Source: Caldifarciminota bacterium | GTDB taxonomy: Bacteria; Hydrothermota; Tepidihabitantia; Tepidihabitantales; JAOUPE01 | Reading direction: 5' to 3' | Length of the DNA: 7,208 nucleotides | NCBI GenBank assembly: GCA_029880025.1 | Contig: JAOUPE010000082.1 | Span: forward strand, 1-7,208 | Part shown: in pieces, positions 1 to 5,298 of the stretch | Position numbering within the stretch: position 1 is the first letter of the stretch | How the letters are laid out: each line of letters starts with the position of its first letter | Notes under the pieces: generated by a model | The model's input: only the letters and a program-made list of their open reading frames with translations | Told to the model about the DNA's origin: nothing | Databases searched by the model: none | Made by a program: the position numbers and the translations under genes

Positions 1-216
1 TTCGGGGGTAGACTCGGGGGTAGCCCCCTAAGTAACCTGGGGAGCAGATTCGGGGGCTGGTTCCTTATTAAAAGTTTGACTCAAAATGTCCCTTATTTTT
101 TCTGCAATAGGAGGGACTTTCCCGATAAATCGGGGCGATTTGCCCCAGTCCCGACCTAAAAGAATCAAGGCAAGGATGCCTCTCCGACAATCACACCTCT
201 GTGTAGGGGAGATTTC
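1..216 (-). pseudogene. Possible remnant of an unrecognised coding gene with a Pro/Glu/Ser-rich tail, running off the left edge
   Basis: On the minus strand a frame stays open from a TGA at 219-217 down to a TAG at 30-28. It reads like real protein: a short hydrophobic stretch (GILALILLG, about 180-154), a basic segment, then an amphipathic run (KVPPIAEKIRDILSQTF, 120-70) and a tail KEPAPESAPQVT. After the TAG the same frame continues to the window edge as GATPESTPE, the same P-E-S style of tail, so the stop may be a recent nonsense change. No ATG is present. A TTG at 168-166, with GGAGAGG about 10 nt upstream, is the only tolerable start and would give 46 aa. The middle part (GRDWGKSPRFIGKVPP) is encoded largely by a palindromic repeat. 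The overall shape (short hydrophobic helix, amphipathic helix, Pro/Glu tail) vaguely recalls TatA/TatB, but the FG-x-P motif is not visible, so I do not assign it. A plus-strand frame (1-159) is also open but reads less like protein. Confidence 0.25.
113..152. repeat. Composite palindromic repeat, copy 1 (outer stem plus two overlapping hairpins)
   Basis: An outer 6-bp stem is formed by GGGACT (113-118) and AGTCCC (147-152). Inside it CCCGAT (121-126) pairs with ATCGGG (129-134), and GGGGC (132-136) pairs with GCCCC (142-146). The two inner hairpins share three bases, so they are alternatives or a compressed version of the layout seen at 460-512 and 5209-5264. The core CGAT-AA-ATCG resembles the hairpin cores of those copies. 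The element lies inside the open minus-strand frame described for 1-216. Confidence 0.5.
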
Positions 217-394
217 TCAGGCTCTAAGGGTCACTTAGGGGTAGTTTTAGGATTGTAGTTAGGGTGGGGAGTGCGTAAAACAAAAGCTTTGTCAATAAAA
301 ATAGAAGCGTCCCCTTATTTTCCCAGATTAAAACAGATGAACTCGAATAGTCCAGCGACCAAAGGGAGCTCAATACAAATGGTGCACTCTCACC

Positions 395-546
395 TTTACC
401 TCTTCCGTCAAGAGCTTGTGCCAAAACTATGATTTTCAAGAAGGTGCGTACAATATATTGTAGCGGGTCGATTCGACCACTATATATTGTGTGCGATGAA
501 TCGCACCGCTACCTTTTGGCACAAACTCCTCGAGGGAGAAGATAAA
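395..546. mobile_element. MITE-like non-autonomous element with long imperfect terminal inverted repeats
   Basis: TTGTGCCAAAA at 416-426 has a perfect 11-bp inverted copy, TTTTGGCACAA, at 514-524. The complementarity continues outward imperfectly (about 15 of 21 positions with one gap) to roughly 395 on the left and 546 on the right, giving terminal inverted repeats of about 30 bp around a ~90-bp centre. The centre holds a 14-bp perfect palindrome (449-462) and the composite palindrome at 460-512. No transposase is encoded and I see no clear target-site duplication, so the element would need a transposase in trans. It could instead be a very long RNA hairpin. The outer boundaries are approximate. 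Confidence 0.45.
460..512. repeat. Composite palindromic repeat, copy 2 (three-stem fold)
   Basis: The outer 7-bp stem is GTAGCGG (460-466) with CCGCTAC (506-512). Hairpin one is GGTCGA (466-471) with TCGACC (473-478). An AT-rich linker follows (479-490), then hairpin two, GTGCGAT (491-497) with ATCGCAC (500-506). All stems are perfect. The layout of outer stem, hairpin, AT-rich linker, hairpin and outer stem matches 5209-5264 while the stem sequences differ, which indicates conserved structure rather than conserved bases. It sits in the middle of the MITE-like inverted repeat. Confidence 0.6.
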
Positions 547-661
547 TTACTTTTTAGAAATTTTGAATTTTGTCCGTCTTCAGTGGACTTAGGAAGTAGT
601 CCAGGGGGTTACTCCTTGAGTTGTTTCTACTAGTTTATAACCACCAATACAATTTTTGCTC
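547..661. other. Non-coding stretch upstream of the promoter, no gene seen
   Basis: I see no open frame with protein-like character here. The only structure is an inverted repeat, TGGACT (584-589) with AGTCCA (598-603), around an 8-nt loop. It has no following T tract, so I do not call it a terminator. Confidence 0.4.
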
Positions 662-689
662 TTGACAATATCTTAAAAAGTTCTATATT
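662..689 (+). promoter_or_regulatory. Sigma-70-type promoter for the leader ORF and secreted repeat protein
   Basis: A perfect -35 box TTGACA (662-667) is followed after 16 bp by TATATT (684-689), a 5/6 match to the -10 consensus. Transcription would start near 695-697. That is just before the ribosome-binding sequence of the leader ORF and about 120 nt before the start of the repeat protein. The minus-strand ABC operon has a promoter of the same style at 7107-7136. Confidence 0.65.
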
Positions 690-705
690 ATCAAAGGGAA
701 AGAAT

Positions 706-816
706 ATGAATCTAAAAGCGAGGAAACAATCTTTGATTTATTCTTTCCAATTTCCACAACAAAAAATAATTCCTTTTTGGTTGTATTTTAAAACAGACCA
801 AATTAAACTGAGGTAA
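706..816 (+). CDS. Possible 36-aa leader peptide upstream of the secreted repeat protein
   Basis: An ATG at 706 follows an AAAGGG ribosome-binding sequence (693-698) by 7 nt and lies only 16 nt after the -10 box. The frame runs 36 codons (begins MNLKARKQSL, ends KTDQIKLR) to a TAA at 814-816. That stop is 2 nt before the ATG of the next gene, and the GAGG that would serve that gene (810-813) lies within the last codons of this ORF. Such spacing is typical of translational coupling. The peptide is basic and aromatic with no recognised family and no clear membrane segment. A frame of this length can occur by chance in AT-rich DNA, so the support comes from promoter, ribosome site and stop/start spacing together. 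It may be a regulatory leader or not translated at all. Confidence 0.35.
   Translation: MNLKARKQSLIYSFQFPQQKIIPFWLYFKTDQIKLR
810..813 (+). promoter_or_regulatory. Ribosome-binding site of the secreted repeat protein
   Basis: GAGG with 5 nt to the ATG at 819 supports that start. It overlaps the last codons (CTG AGG) and abuts the stop of the upstream small ORF, so ribosomes ending there could re-initiate at 819. Confidence 0.55.
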
Positions 817-818
817 AG

Positions 819-2312
819 ATGAAAGTTAAATACAAAAAAATACCATTTGTAAGGTTAATGATACTACTCTGGGTAGTCGGCTTATTTGCCCAACCTCCTG
901 ATACTCTCTGGACAAAAGCATTTACCAGGGAATGGGATGATTATGGTTTTTCGGTTCAACAAACTTCGGATAGTGGTTACATTATTGTTGGGCAGTCAGT
1001 AACTTTTAATGATTTGTTGTCCTACGATATTTGGCTCATCAAAACCGACCCAGATGGCGATACATTATGGACAAGGGTATATGGTGGTGAACGTCATGAT
1101 GCAGGGAATTCAGTTCAACAAACCATGGACGGTGGCTATATCATTGCCGGGATAACAGAATCTTTCGGTGCCGGTGCTATTGATTTTTATCTTATCAAGA
1201 CCGACGAAGATGGTGATACTCTCTGGACAAGAACCTATGGTGGTGCATCAACTGATTTGTGCAAGTCAATTCAGCAGACTTCAGATAGCGGATATATAAT
1301 GGTAGGATATTCGAAGTCCTTTGGAACAGGTAAATTTGATATTTATCTTATAAAGACAAAACAAAATGGTGATATTAACTGGGAAAAGACATATGGCGGA
1401 ATAGACCATGATAAGGCATTGGAAGGACAACAGACTACCGACGGTGGATACATCTTTGTTGGGCGAACCGAATCCTTCAGCGGAAGTGAGTCGTCGGATG
1501 TTTACCTTTTAAAAACAAATGAGGAGGGAGATACTATTTGGACAAGGACCTATGGAGGTGATCATGATGATTGCGGGCTATCGGTTCAACAGACTGCGGA
1601 TGGTGGATATATAATTGCAGGATCCACTGCTTCCTATGGTAGAGGTAGGAATGATGTTTATCTTATCAAGACCGATGAAAATGGTGATACTCTCTGGACA
1701 AAGACATATGGAGGGGTATATGACGATGAAGGTTATTCGGTTCGGCAGACATCTGACAATGGATACATTGTTGGGGGACGAACCGCGTCCTTTGGCAGAG
1801 GTGGGTCAGATTTTTATTTTATAAAGACCGATGCATATGGGGATTCCATTTGGACAAAAACATGTGGAACTATTTATCAAGACCATGGCTATCAAGTTCA
1901 ACAGACTGCGGATGGTGGATACATTATGGTGGGCTTTAACAATTATCTGTCCGGGGGGATAGAAGACCCTGATATTTATCTTGTAAAATTAGCACAATAC
2001 CCTGGCATTGAAGATAAAGGGACTAGTTATAAGTCTTTCTTAATTTCCCGGATTGAATCGAATCCATTTCAGGACAAAACTTTAATCCAATATGAACTGC
2101 CCAATAATACTAATGTCAACATTACGATTTACAACCTTCTCGGCAAGAAGATAAAGATACTTTTAGATGAGAAGCAAGATGCGGGCAGACACTCAGTTAT
2201 CTGGAATGGCAGAGATGATTTGGGTAAAAGTGTCTCAAGCGGTATTTATTTCCTGAGATTTGAGGCAGGAGAACTTTCAACCACAAAAAGATTAATAAAA
2301 ATTGAGGATTAA
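819..2312 (+). CDS. Secreted seven-repeat (probable beta-propeller) protein with C-terminal FlgD-Ig/T9SS-type sorting domain
   Basis: This 497-aa protein has a signal peptide: basic start MKVKYKK, then a hydrophobic core at about residues 9-24 ending in GLFAQ, with probable cleavage near 24-25. Residues 27-391 consist of seven repeats of 52-53 residues. Each carries a motif like GDTLWTRTYGG (starts near 27, 80, 132, 184, 237, 289 and 341), followed by a SVQQTxDGGYIIxG strand and a DxYLIKTD strand. Seven similar beta-rich units suggest a single seven-bladed propeller; this is inference from the repeat number. Residues about 405-497 resemble the FlgD-Ig-like/Por-type C-terminal domain (ESNPF, YELP, ITIYNLLGKKI, AGRHSVIWNGRDDLG, SGIYFLRFEAGE, KRLIKI). 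That domain guides outer-membrane secretion or surface attachment in Bacteroidetes and is common in WOR-3-like genomes. Ligand and role are unknown. The gene is transcribed towards the gspF block, and I see no strong terminator between them. Confidence 0.85.
   Translation: MKVKYKKIPFVRLMILLWVVGLFAQPPDTLWTKAFTREWDDYGFSVQQTSDSGYIIVGQSVTFNDLLSYDIWLIKTDPDGDTLWTRVYGGERHDAGNSVQQTMDGGYIIAGITESFGAGAIDFYLIKTDEDGDTLWTRTYGGASTDLCKSIQQTSDSGYIMVGYSKSFGTGKFDIYLIKTKQNGDINWEKTYGGIDHDKALEGQQTTDGGYIFVGRTESFSGSESSDVYLLKTNEEGDTIWTRTYGGDHDDCGLSVQQTADGGYIIAGSTASYGRGRNDVYLIKTDENGDTLWTKTYGGVYDDEGYSVRQTSDNGYIVGGRTASFGRGGSDFYFIKTDAYGDSIWTKTCGTIYQDHGYQVQQTADGGYIMVGFNNYLSGGIEDPDIYLVKLAQYPGIEDKGTSYKSFLISRIESNPFQDKTLIQYELPNNTNVNITIYNLLGKKIKILLDEKQDAGRHSVIWNGRDDLGKSVSSGIYFLRFEAGELSTTKRLIKIED
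897..1991 (+). repeat. Seven in-frame coding repeats of about 156 bp
   Basis: These encode residues 27-391 of the secreted protein. Nucleotide motifs such as 'gatactctctggacaa' recur (near 899, 1215 and 1687), and 'gttcaacagactgcggatgg' appears at about 1584 and 1897. The degree of identity suggests expansion by unequal recombination. The first unit (PDTLWTKAF) and the last (GDSIWTKTCG) are the most divergent. Confidence 0.75.
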
Positions 2313-2365
2313 TTAGTAATTGTTTGAGGCTTAATTGCAATAACAAATTGGCAAGCTGATGAATT

Positions 2366-2428
2366 TTACATTCTTTCTAATTCTTCTGCCATGAGTTTGC
2401 ACTAGTAGAGTATCCAGTAGAGGTTCTT
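2366..2428 (-). pseudogene. Decayed copy of the last ~20 codons of the downstream ABC exporter gene
   Basis: Read on the minus strand, 2428-2366 encodes KNLYWILY, an in-frame TAG, then CKLMAEELERM and a TAA. The intact ABC gene at 3433-5187 ends KNLYWKLYQRQLMAEELERM plus TAA. By eye the nucleotides are about 80% identical over ~65 bases. Five codons differ synonymously and four non-synonymously, one of them the nonsense change CAG to TAG. The codon upstream of the fragment (2431-2429) is TAA and similarity stops there, about 10 nt from the gspF stop. It is a 3'-end fragment, not a functional gene. Confidence 0.75.
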
Positions 2429-2439
2429 TTAAATTTAAA

Positions 2440-3381
2440 TCAACAAATCGGTACGACTAGTTGAATGAAGAGAAAGGCAAGCAGAGCAAACATAAATGAA
2501 ACCATAACCTTAACCGCACCAGGGAAATTCTTGATTGTGCTTTCAAGTTCTGCTTCATAATAGCTGGTTACTCTTGTTAACATCTCATCCAATTTGCCGG
2601 ATTGCTCGCCGGTAGCTAACAACTGAACAACCATCGGCGGAAAGACCTTTATTTCTTGAATCGAATCTGCTAATTTTCTGCCCTGCAAAATAGCTTGAGC
2701 AATCTTTTCGATTTGAGCAGAAATAAAATCATTGCCAACTGCCTTAGCTACTAACCTTAAGCTGTTGGTAAGTTCTGAACCAGTACGGTTGATAATCTCA
2801 AACAACCAGGCGAAACGAAACATAGTGAGCTGAAAAATCAACGGTCCGATAATCGGGATTTTTAAGATAAACCTATCCCAATAAATTCTCCTTTTTTTCG
2901 ACCGGGTGAAAGCATAAAAGGAGAATACGACACCGATTAAAATAATACCCAGTCCGACAATAAGTAGAAAGAGCATTTTAAACTTTAACAAGATTATGGA
3001 TAATATTAAGACTATAAGAATTATTGGATAACGTAAAGCCAGAAAGACTTCCCGTCTTAATTTGAACTGTGCCTTTAATAATTCAACCAGCCGGAGTAAT
3101 ACTTCATCCAGGGCGCCGGTCGCTTCACCTGCCCAGACCGAATTGACGTATAACTTATTGAATATTTTCGGAAACTTTGCCATCGCATCGGCAAGGGTAT
3201 CACCCGAAGCCAGGTCATTTTTAATGAGTTCCAGGGTTTTGGTTAAAACTGAATTTTGGGTTTGGGACTGTAGAGTACTGATTGCCGACGGTATCGTAAC
3301 ACCTGATTTATACAATGTCGCCAATTGACTGGTGAAATAAATTAAATCAGGTGCTTGAACCGGACCGAATAGACTCATCAA
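2440..3381 (-). CDS. Short GspF/PilC-type inner-membrane platform protein (type II secretion/type IV pilus family)
   Basis: The 313-aa product has two T2SSF domains. The first (about 13-135) starts at YFTSQLATLYKSGVTI and has the family motif GEATGALDEVL (85-95). The second (about 183-306) has GEQSGKLDEML (258-268). Hydrophobic segments lie at about 118-136, 138-158 and 289-311. In the family this protein is the inner-membrane platform for the assembly ATPase and pseudopilin. Typical members are about 400 aa; this one lacks the N-terminal ~60 or more cytoplasmic residues and begins directly at the first repeat. The start is TTG at 3381 or, equally likely, ATG at 3378; an in-frame TAA at 3387-3385 excludes a longer form. 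There is no clear Shine-Dalgarno, and the gene may be leaderless. It lies 51 bp after the ABC stop with no pilus genes in view, and may be co-transcribed. It could serve pilus genes elsewhere or be a non-functional remnant. Confidence 0.8.
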   Translation of the reverse strand: MMSLFGPVQAPDLIYFTSQLATLYKSGVTIPSAISTLQSQTQNSVLTKTLELIKNDLASGDTLADAMAKFPKIFNKLYVNSVWAGEATGALDEVLLRLVELLKAQFKLRREVFLALRYPIILIVLILSIILLKFKMLFLLIVGLGIILIGVVFSFYAFTRSKKRRIYWDRFILKIPIIGPLIFQLTMFRFAWLFEIINRTGSELTNSLRLVAKAVGNDFISAQIEKIAQAILQGRKLADSIQEIKVFPPMVVQLLATGEQSGKLDEMLTRVTSYYEAELESTIKNFPGAVKVMVSFMFALLAFLFIQLVVPIC

Positions 3382-3383
3382 GA

Positions 3384-3389
3384 ATTATA
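3384..3389 (-). promoter_or_regulatory. Possible -10 box giving a leaderless gspF transcript
   Basis: TATAAT on the minus strand ends 5 nt before the ATG at 3378, so transcription would begin at about the start codon itself. No recognisable -35 box lies at the proper distance, and the intergenic DNA is AT-rich, so this may be chance. Confidence 0.25.
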
Positions 3390-3432
3390 AAATTTCAAAT
3401 TGTTGGAGCCATAATATAATACCCGTATGATT

Positions 3433-5187
3433 TTACATTCTCTCCAGCTCTTCTGCCATGAGCTGACGCTGGTAGAGTTTCCAGTATAAATTCTTTTTTG
3501 CAAGCAATTCGTCATGAGTGCCTTTTTCGATAATCTCACCATTATCTAAGACATAAACTATATCACAATTACTCAATATTGCCAAACGATGCGAGACAAT
3601 GACCAGCGTCGTATCTTTTATACACTCATTAACATCATTGATAAATTCTTGCTCGGTCTCGGCATCAAGATTGGAAGTAACATCATCCAGCAATAAAATC
3701 TTGGGTTTTCCTAAAAGCGCCCGAGCGATCGCTACTCTTGCTTTCTGACCACCGGATAATTTTAAACCGCGCTCGCCAATCATCTCGTCTAAACCTTTGG
3801 GCATATCCTTTAAATCATCTTGCAACTGTGCGATTTTAGTCACGAGCTGGATTTCTTCGGGATTGACGGTTCGACCAAATAGGATATTGTTCTTGATCGT
3901 ATCAGAAAAGAGAACCGGCTCTTGAGGTGCATAACCAAAGATTTGCCTTAAAGCAGTCAAATCAAGTTCTTTGATATCAGTTCCATTCAAAGTGATATTG
4001 CCTTGGGACGGCTCAGCCACGCCTAAAAGTAACCGCATTAGGGTGCTTTTACCTGACCCGACCGTGCCGGCAATACCAATCTTGGCACCGGGCTGAATCT
4101 TAATATTGATATTGCGCAGAACTTCTTTGCCATTATAACTGAAGCCAACATCATTAAACTCAACTGAAGGAGAAGAAAGGAGAGAGGAAGGAGCAGTTAA
4201 CTCCTCACTGCTCACTGCTCCCTTTCTTTCGACATCGGGTTTAAACTCACCTATTTCTCGGATTCGTTTTTCGGCGGCTTGGGCTCTTTTGCCGGCAACA
4301 AAGAAATTGCCAATATCAAACATCGGAGTGATGAGCATCAAGATATAGCCATTGAAGGCAACAAATTCACCTAAGGTTAATCGTTGCTTGATAACCAGCA
4401 TACCACCGACCCAGAGCACCAGAAGGATGCCTAATTCGGCAATACCGTTAAACATTATACCGATTTTGGCTTCAATCAAAACGGTTTTGACTGCGGCGGC
4501 GATTCGTTCGTTCAAAGTATTTCGGAAAATCTTACCGATACGCTGTTCCATAACATAAGACTTTGCCAGTTTGATACCGGAAAAAGTGGATTCGAGCTGG
4601 TTATTAGTCTCAGAAATCTTCACCCGCCAGGCATGATACCAATTCTCAATCAAAGGTCCTAACCGCAGCCAGACAAAAATGGCTAAGGTGACCGGCATTA
4701 CGGTTATCAGGGTGAGCAGGGGATTGAGTTTTATCAGAATGATTAAGGCGATAATGATGGTGAAGATACCTTCAGTTGGTCGAAAGATACCAGAGCAGGC
4801 AAACCAGGATAAATCATTCAAATCATGGTCAAGCCGCTCAATCACATCACCGGATGGAAATTGGTTCGAGAAACGATGCCCCATGCCAAGAATCCGGGTA
4901 AAGATTTTATTGCGGGTATGCCACATGAATAACTCGTTGGTGCGACCCCGGGCAAATGGTAAAAAGACCGAGATTAGGGAACGACCGATGCCAAAAGCCA
5001 ATAGAATCGCCACATACCTTAAAAGAATATTAGTGGCTAAATTGGTCTGGATACCGTCAATGATATAACGCAGAATTAAAGGAAACGAGAGCGAGATTGA
5101 AGTGCCGATCGCAGTAAATAGAACGAGAAAGATGAGCCGACGCTTCTGCAGTTTCCAGAAATCGAGAACTAATTTTATTCTAAGCAT
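3433..5187 (-). CDS. ABC exporter half-transporter with degenerate Walker B (heterodimer partner)
   Basis: The 584-aa product is an ABC exporter half: a six-helix transmembrane domain (about residues 17-300) fused to an ATPase domain (about 342-575). Motifs are Walker A GTVGSGKST (374-382), Q-loop Q422, canonical signature LSGGQ (477-481), Walker B ILLLDD (D501), D-loop SNLD (505-508) and switch histidine H533. The position after D501, normally the catalytic glutamate, is aspartate (D502). In heterodimeric exporters such as TM287/288 and BmrCD this marks the subunit contributing the degenerate ATP site. Its intact signature would complete the active site of the partner encoded upstream (5299-7095). 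The linker (about 321-341) is rich in Ser/Ala/Leu and is encoded partly by a short repeat. The start ATG has a weak GGTGG 8 nt upstream. The substrate (drug, lipid or peptide) is unknown. Confidence 0.9.
   Translation of the reverse strand: MLRIKLVLDFWKLQKRRLIFLVLFTAIGTSISLSFPLILRYIIDGIQTNLATNILLRYVAILLAFGIGRSLISVFLPFARGRTNELFMWHTRNKIFTRILGMGHRFSNQFPSGDVIERLDHDLNDLSWFACSGIFRPTEGIFTIIIALIILIKLNPLLTLITVMPVTLAIFVWLRLGPLIENWYHAWRVKISETNNQLESTFSGIKLAKSYVMEQRIGKIFRNTLNERIAAAVKTVLIEAKIGIMFNGIAELGILLVLWVGGMLVIKQRLTLGEFVAFNGYILMLITPMFDIGNFFVAGKRAQAAEKRIREIGEFKPDVERKGAVSSEELTAPSSLLSSPSVEFNDVGFSYNGKEVLRNINIKIQPGAKIGIAGTVGSGKSTLMRLLLGVAEPSQGNITLNGTDIKELDLTALRQIFGYAPQEPVLFSDTIKNNILFGRTVNPEEIQLVTKIAQLQDDLKDMPKGLDEMIGERGLKLSGGQKARVAIARALLGKPKILLLDDVTSNLDAETEQEFINDVNECIKDTTLVIVSHRLAILSNCDIVYVLDNGEIIEKGTHDELLAKKNLYWKLYQRQLMAEELERM
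4190..4221. repeat. Heptanucleotide repeat/inverted repeat inside the ABC linker coding region
   Basis: Four 7-mers lie end to end at 4192-4219 on the plus strand: AGCAGTT, AACTCCT, CACTGCT, CACTGCT. GGAGCAGT (4190-4197) is also the inverted complement of ACTGCTCC (4214-4221). The flanks are purine-rich on the left and pyrimidine-rich on the right. The segment is translated in frame as GAVSSEELTAP (about residues 323-333), between the membrane and ATPase domains where extra residues should be tolerated. Confidence 0.5.
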
Positions 5188-5208
5188 AAATTAAACCACC
5201 AGTAATAA

Positions 5209-5264
5209 GGTAGCCGCAACCTTTAGGTTGCGTTTTATTTATTCGCACGAATCGTGCGCCTACC
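5209..5264. repeat. Composite palindromic repeat, copy 3, between the two ABC genes
   Basis: The outer stem is GGTAG (5209-5213) with CTACC (5260-5264). Hairpin one is CGCAACCT (5215-5222) with AGGTTGCG (5225-5232), perfect over 8 bp. An 11-nt AT-rich linker (5233-5243) follows, then hairpin two, CGCACGA (5244-5250) with TCGTGCG (5252-5258). It fills about half of the 111-bp gap between genes that must work together, so it would lie within their shared mRNA. It could affect transcript processing or the ratio of the two subunits. Two 8-bp palindromes, GACCGGTC (5268-5275) and CACATGTG (5283-5290), follow it. Confidence 0.6.
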
Positions 5265-5298
5265 ATTGACCGGTCGCTTTTGCACATGTGACTTATTA

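Noticed and set aside
16..28. GGGGG-TAG-CCCCC hairpin as a terminator
   Set aside because: No T tract follows on either strand; it more simply reflects the repeated Pro/Glu-coding text.
1..159. Plus-strand frame open from the left edge (begins FGGRLGGSPL) to a TAA at 157-159
   Set aside because: The opposite frame reads more like protein (amphipathic helix, Pro/Glu tail), and this one is mostly the complement of that plus a palindrome.
293..316. AT-rich text ending in 'agaagcgtccccttatt', reminiscent of REP/MITE ends seen in other metagenomic genomes
   Set aside because: Only one arm is visible here, with no inverted partner and no transposase nearby; resemblance from memory cannot be verified.
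224..439. A 71-codon minus-strand open frame starting in the left arm of the MITE-like element
   Set aside because: Composition is serine/leucine-rich without a recognisable domain, it has no clear ribosome site, and its start lies inside an inverted repeat. Probably a chance frame.
2313..2365. Possible terminator between the convergent genes
   Set aside because: Only weak AT-rich complementarity (AATTGTT with AACAAATT) and no GC stem plus T tract.
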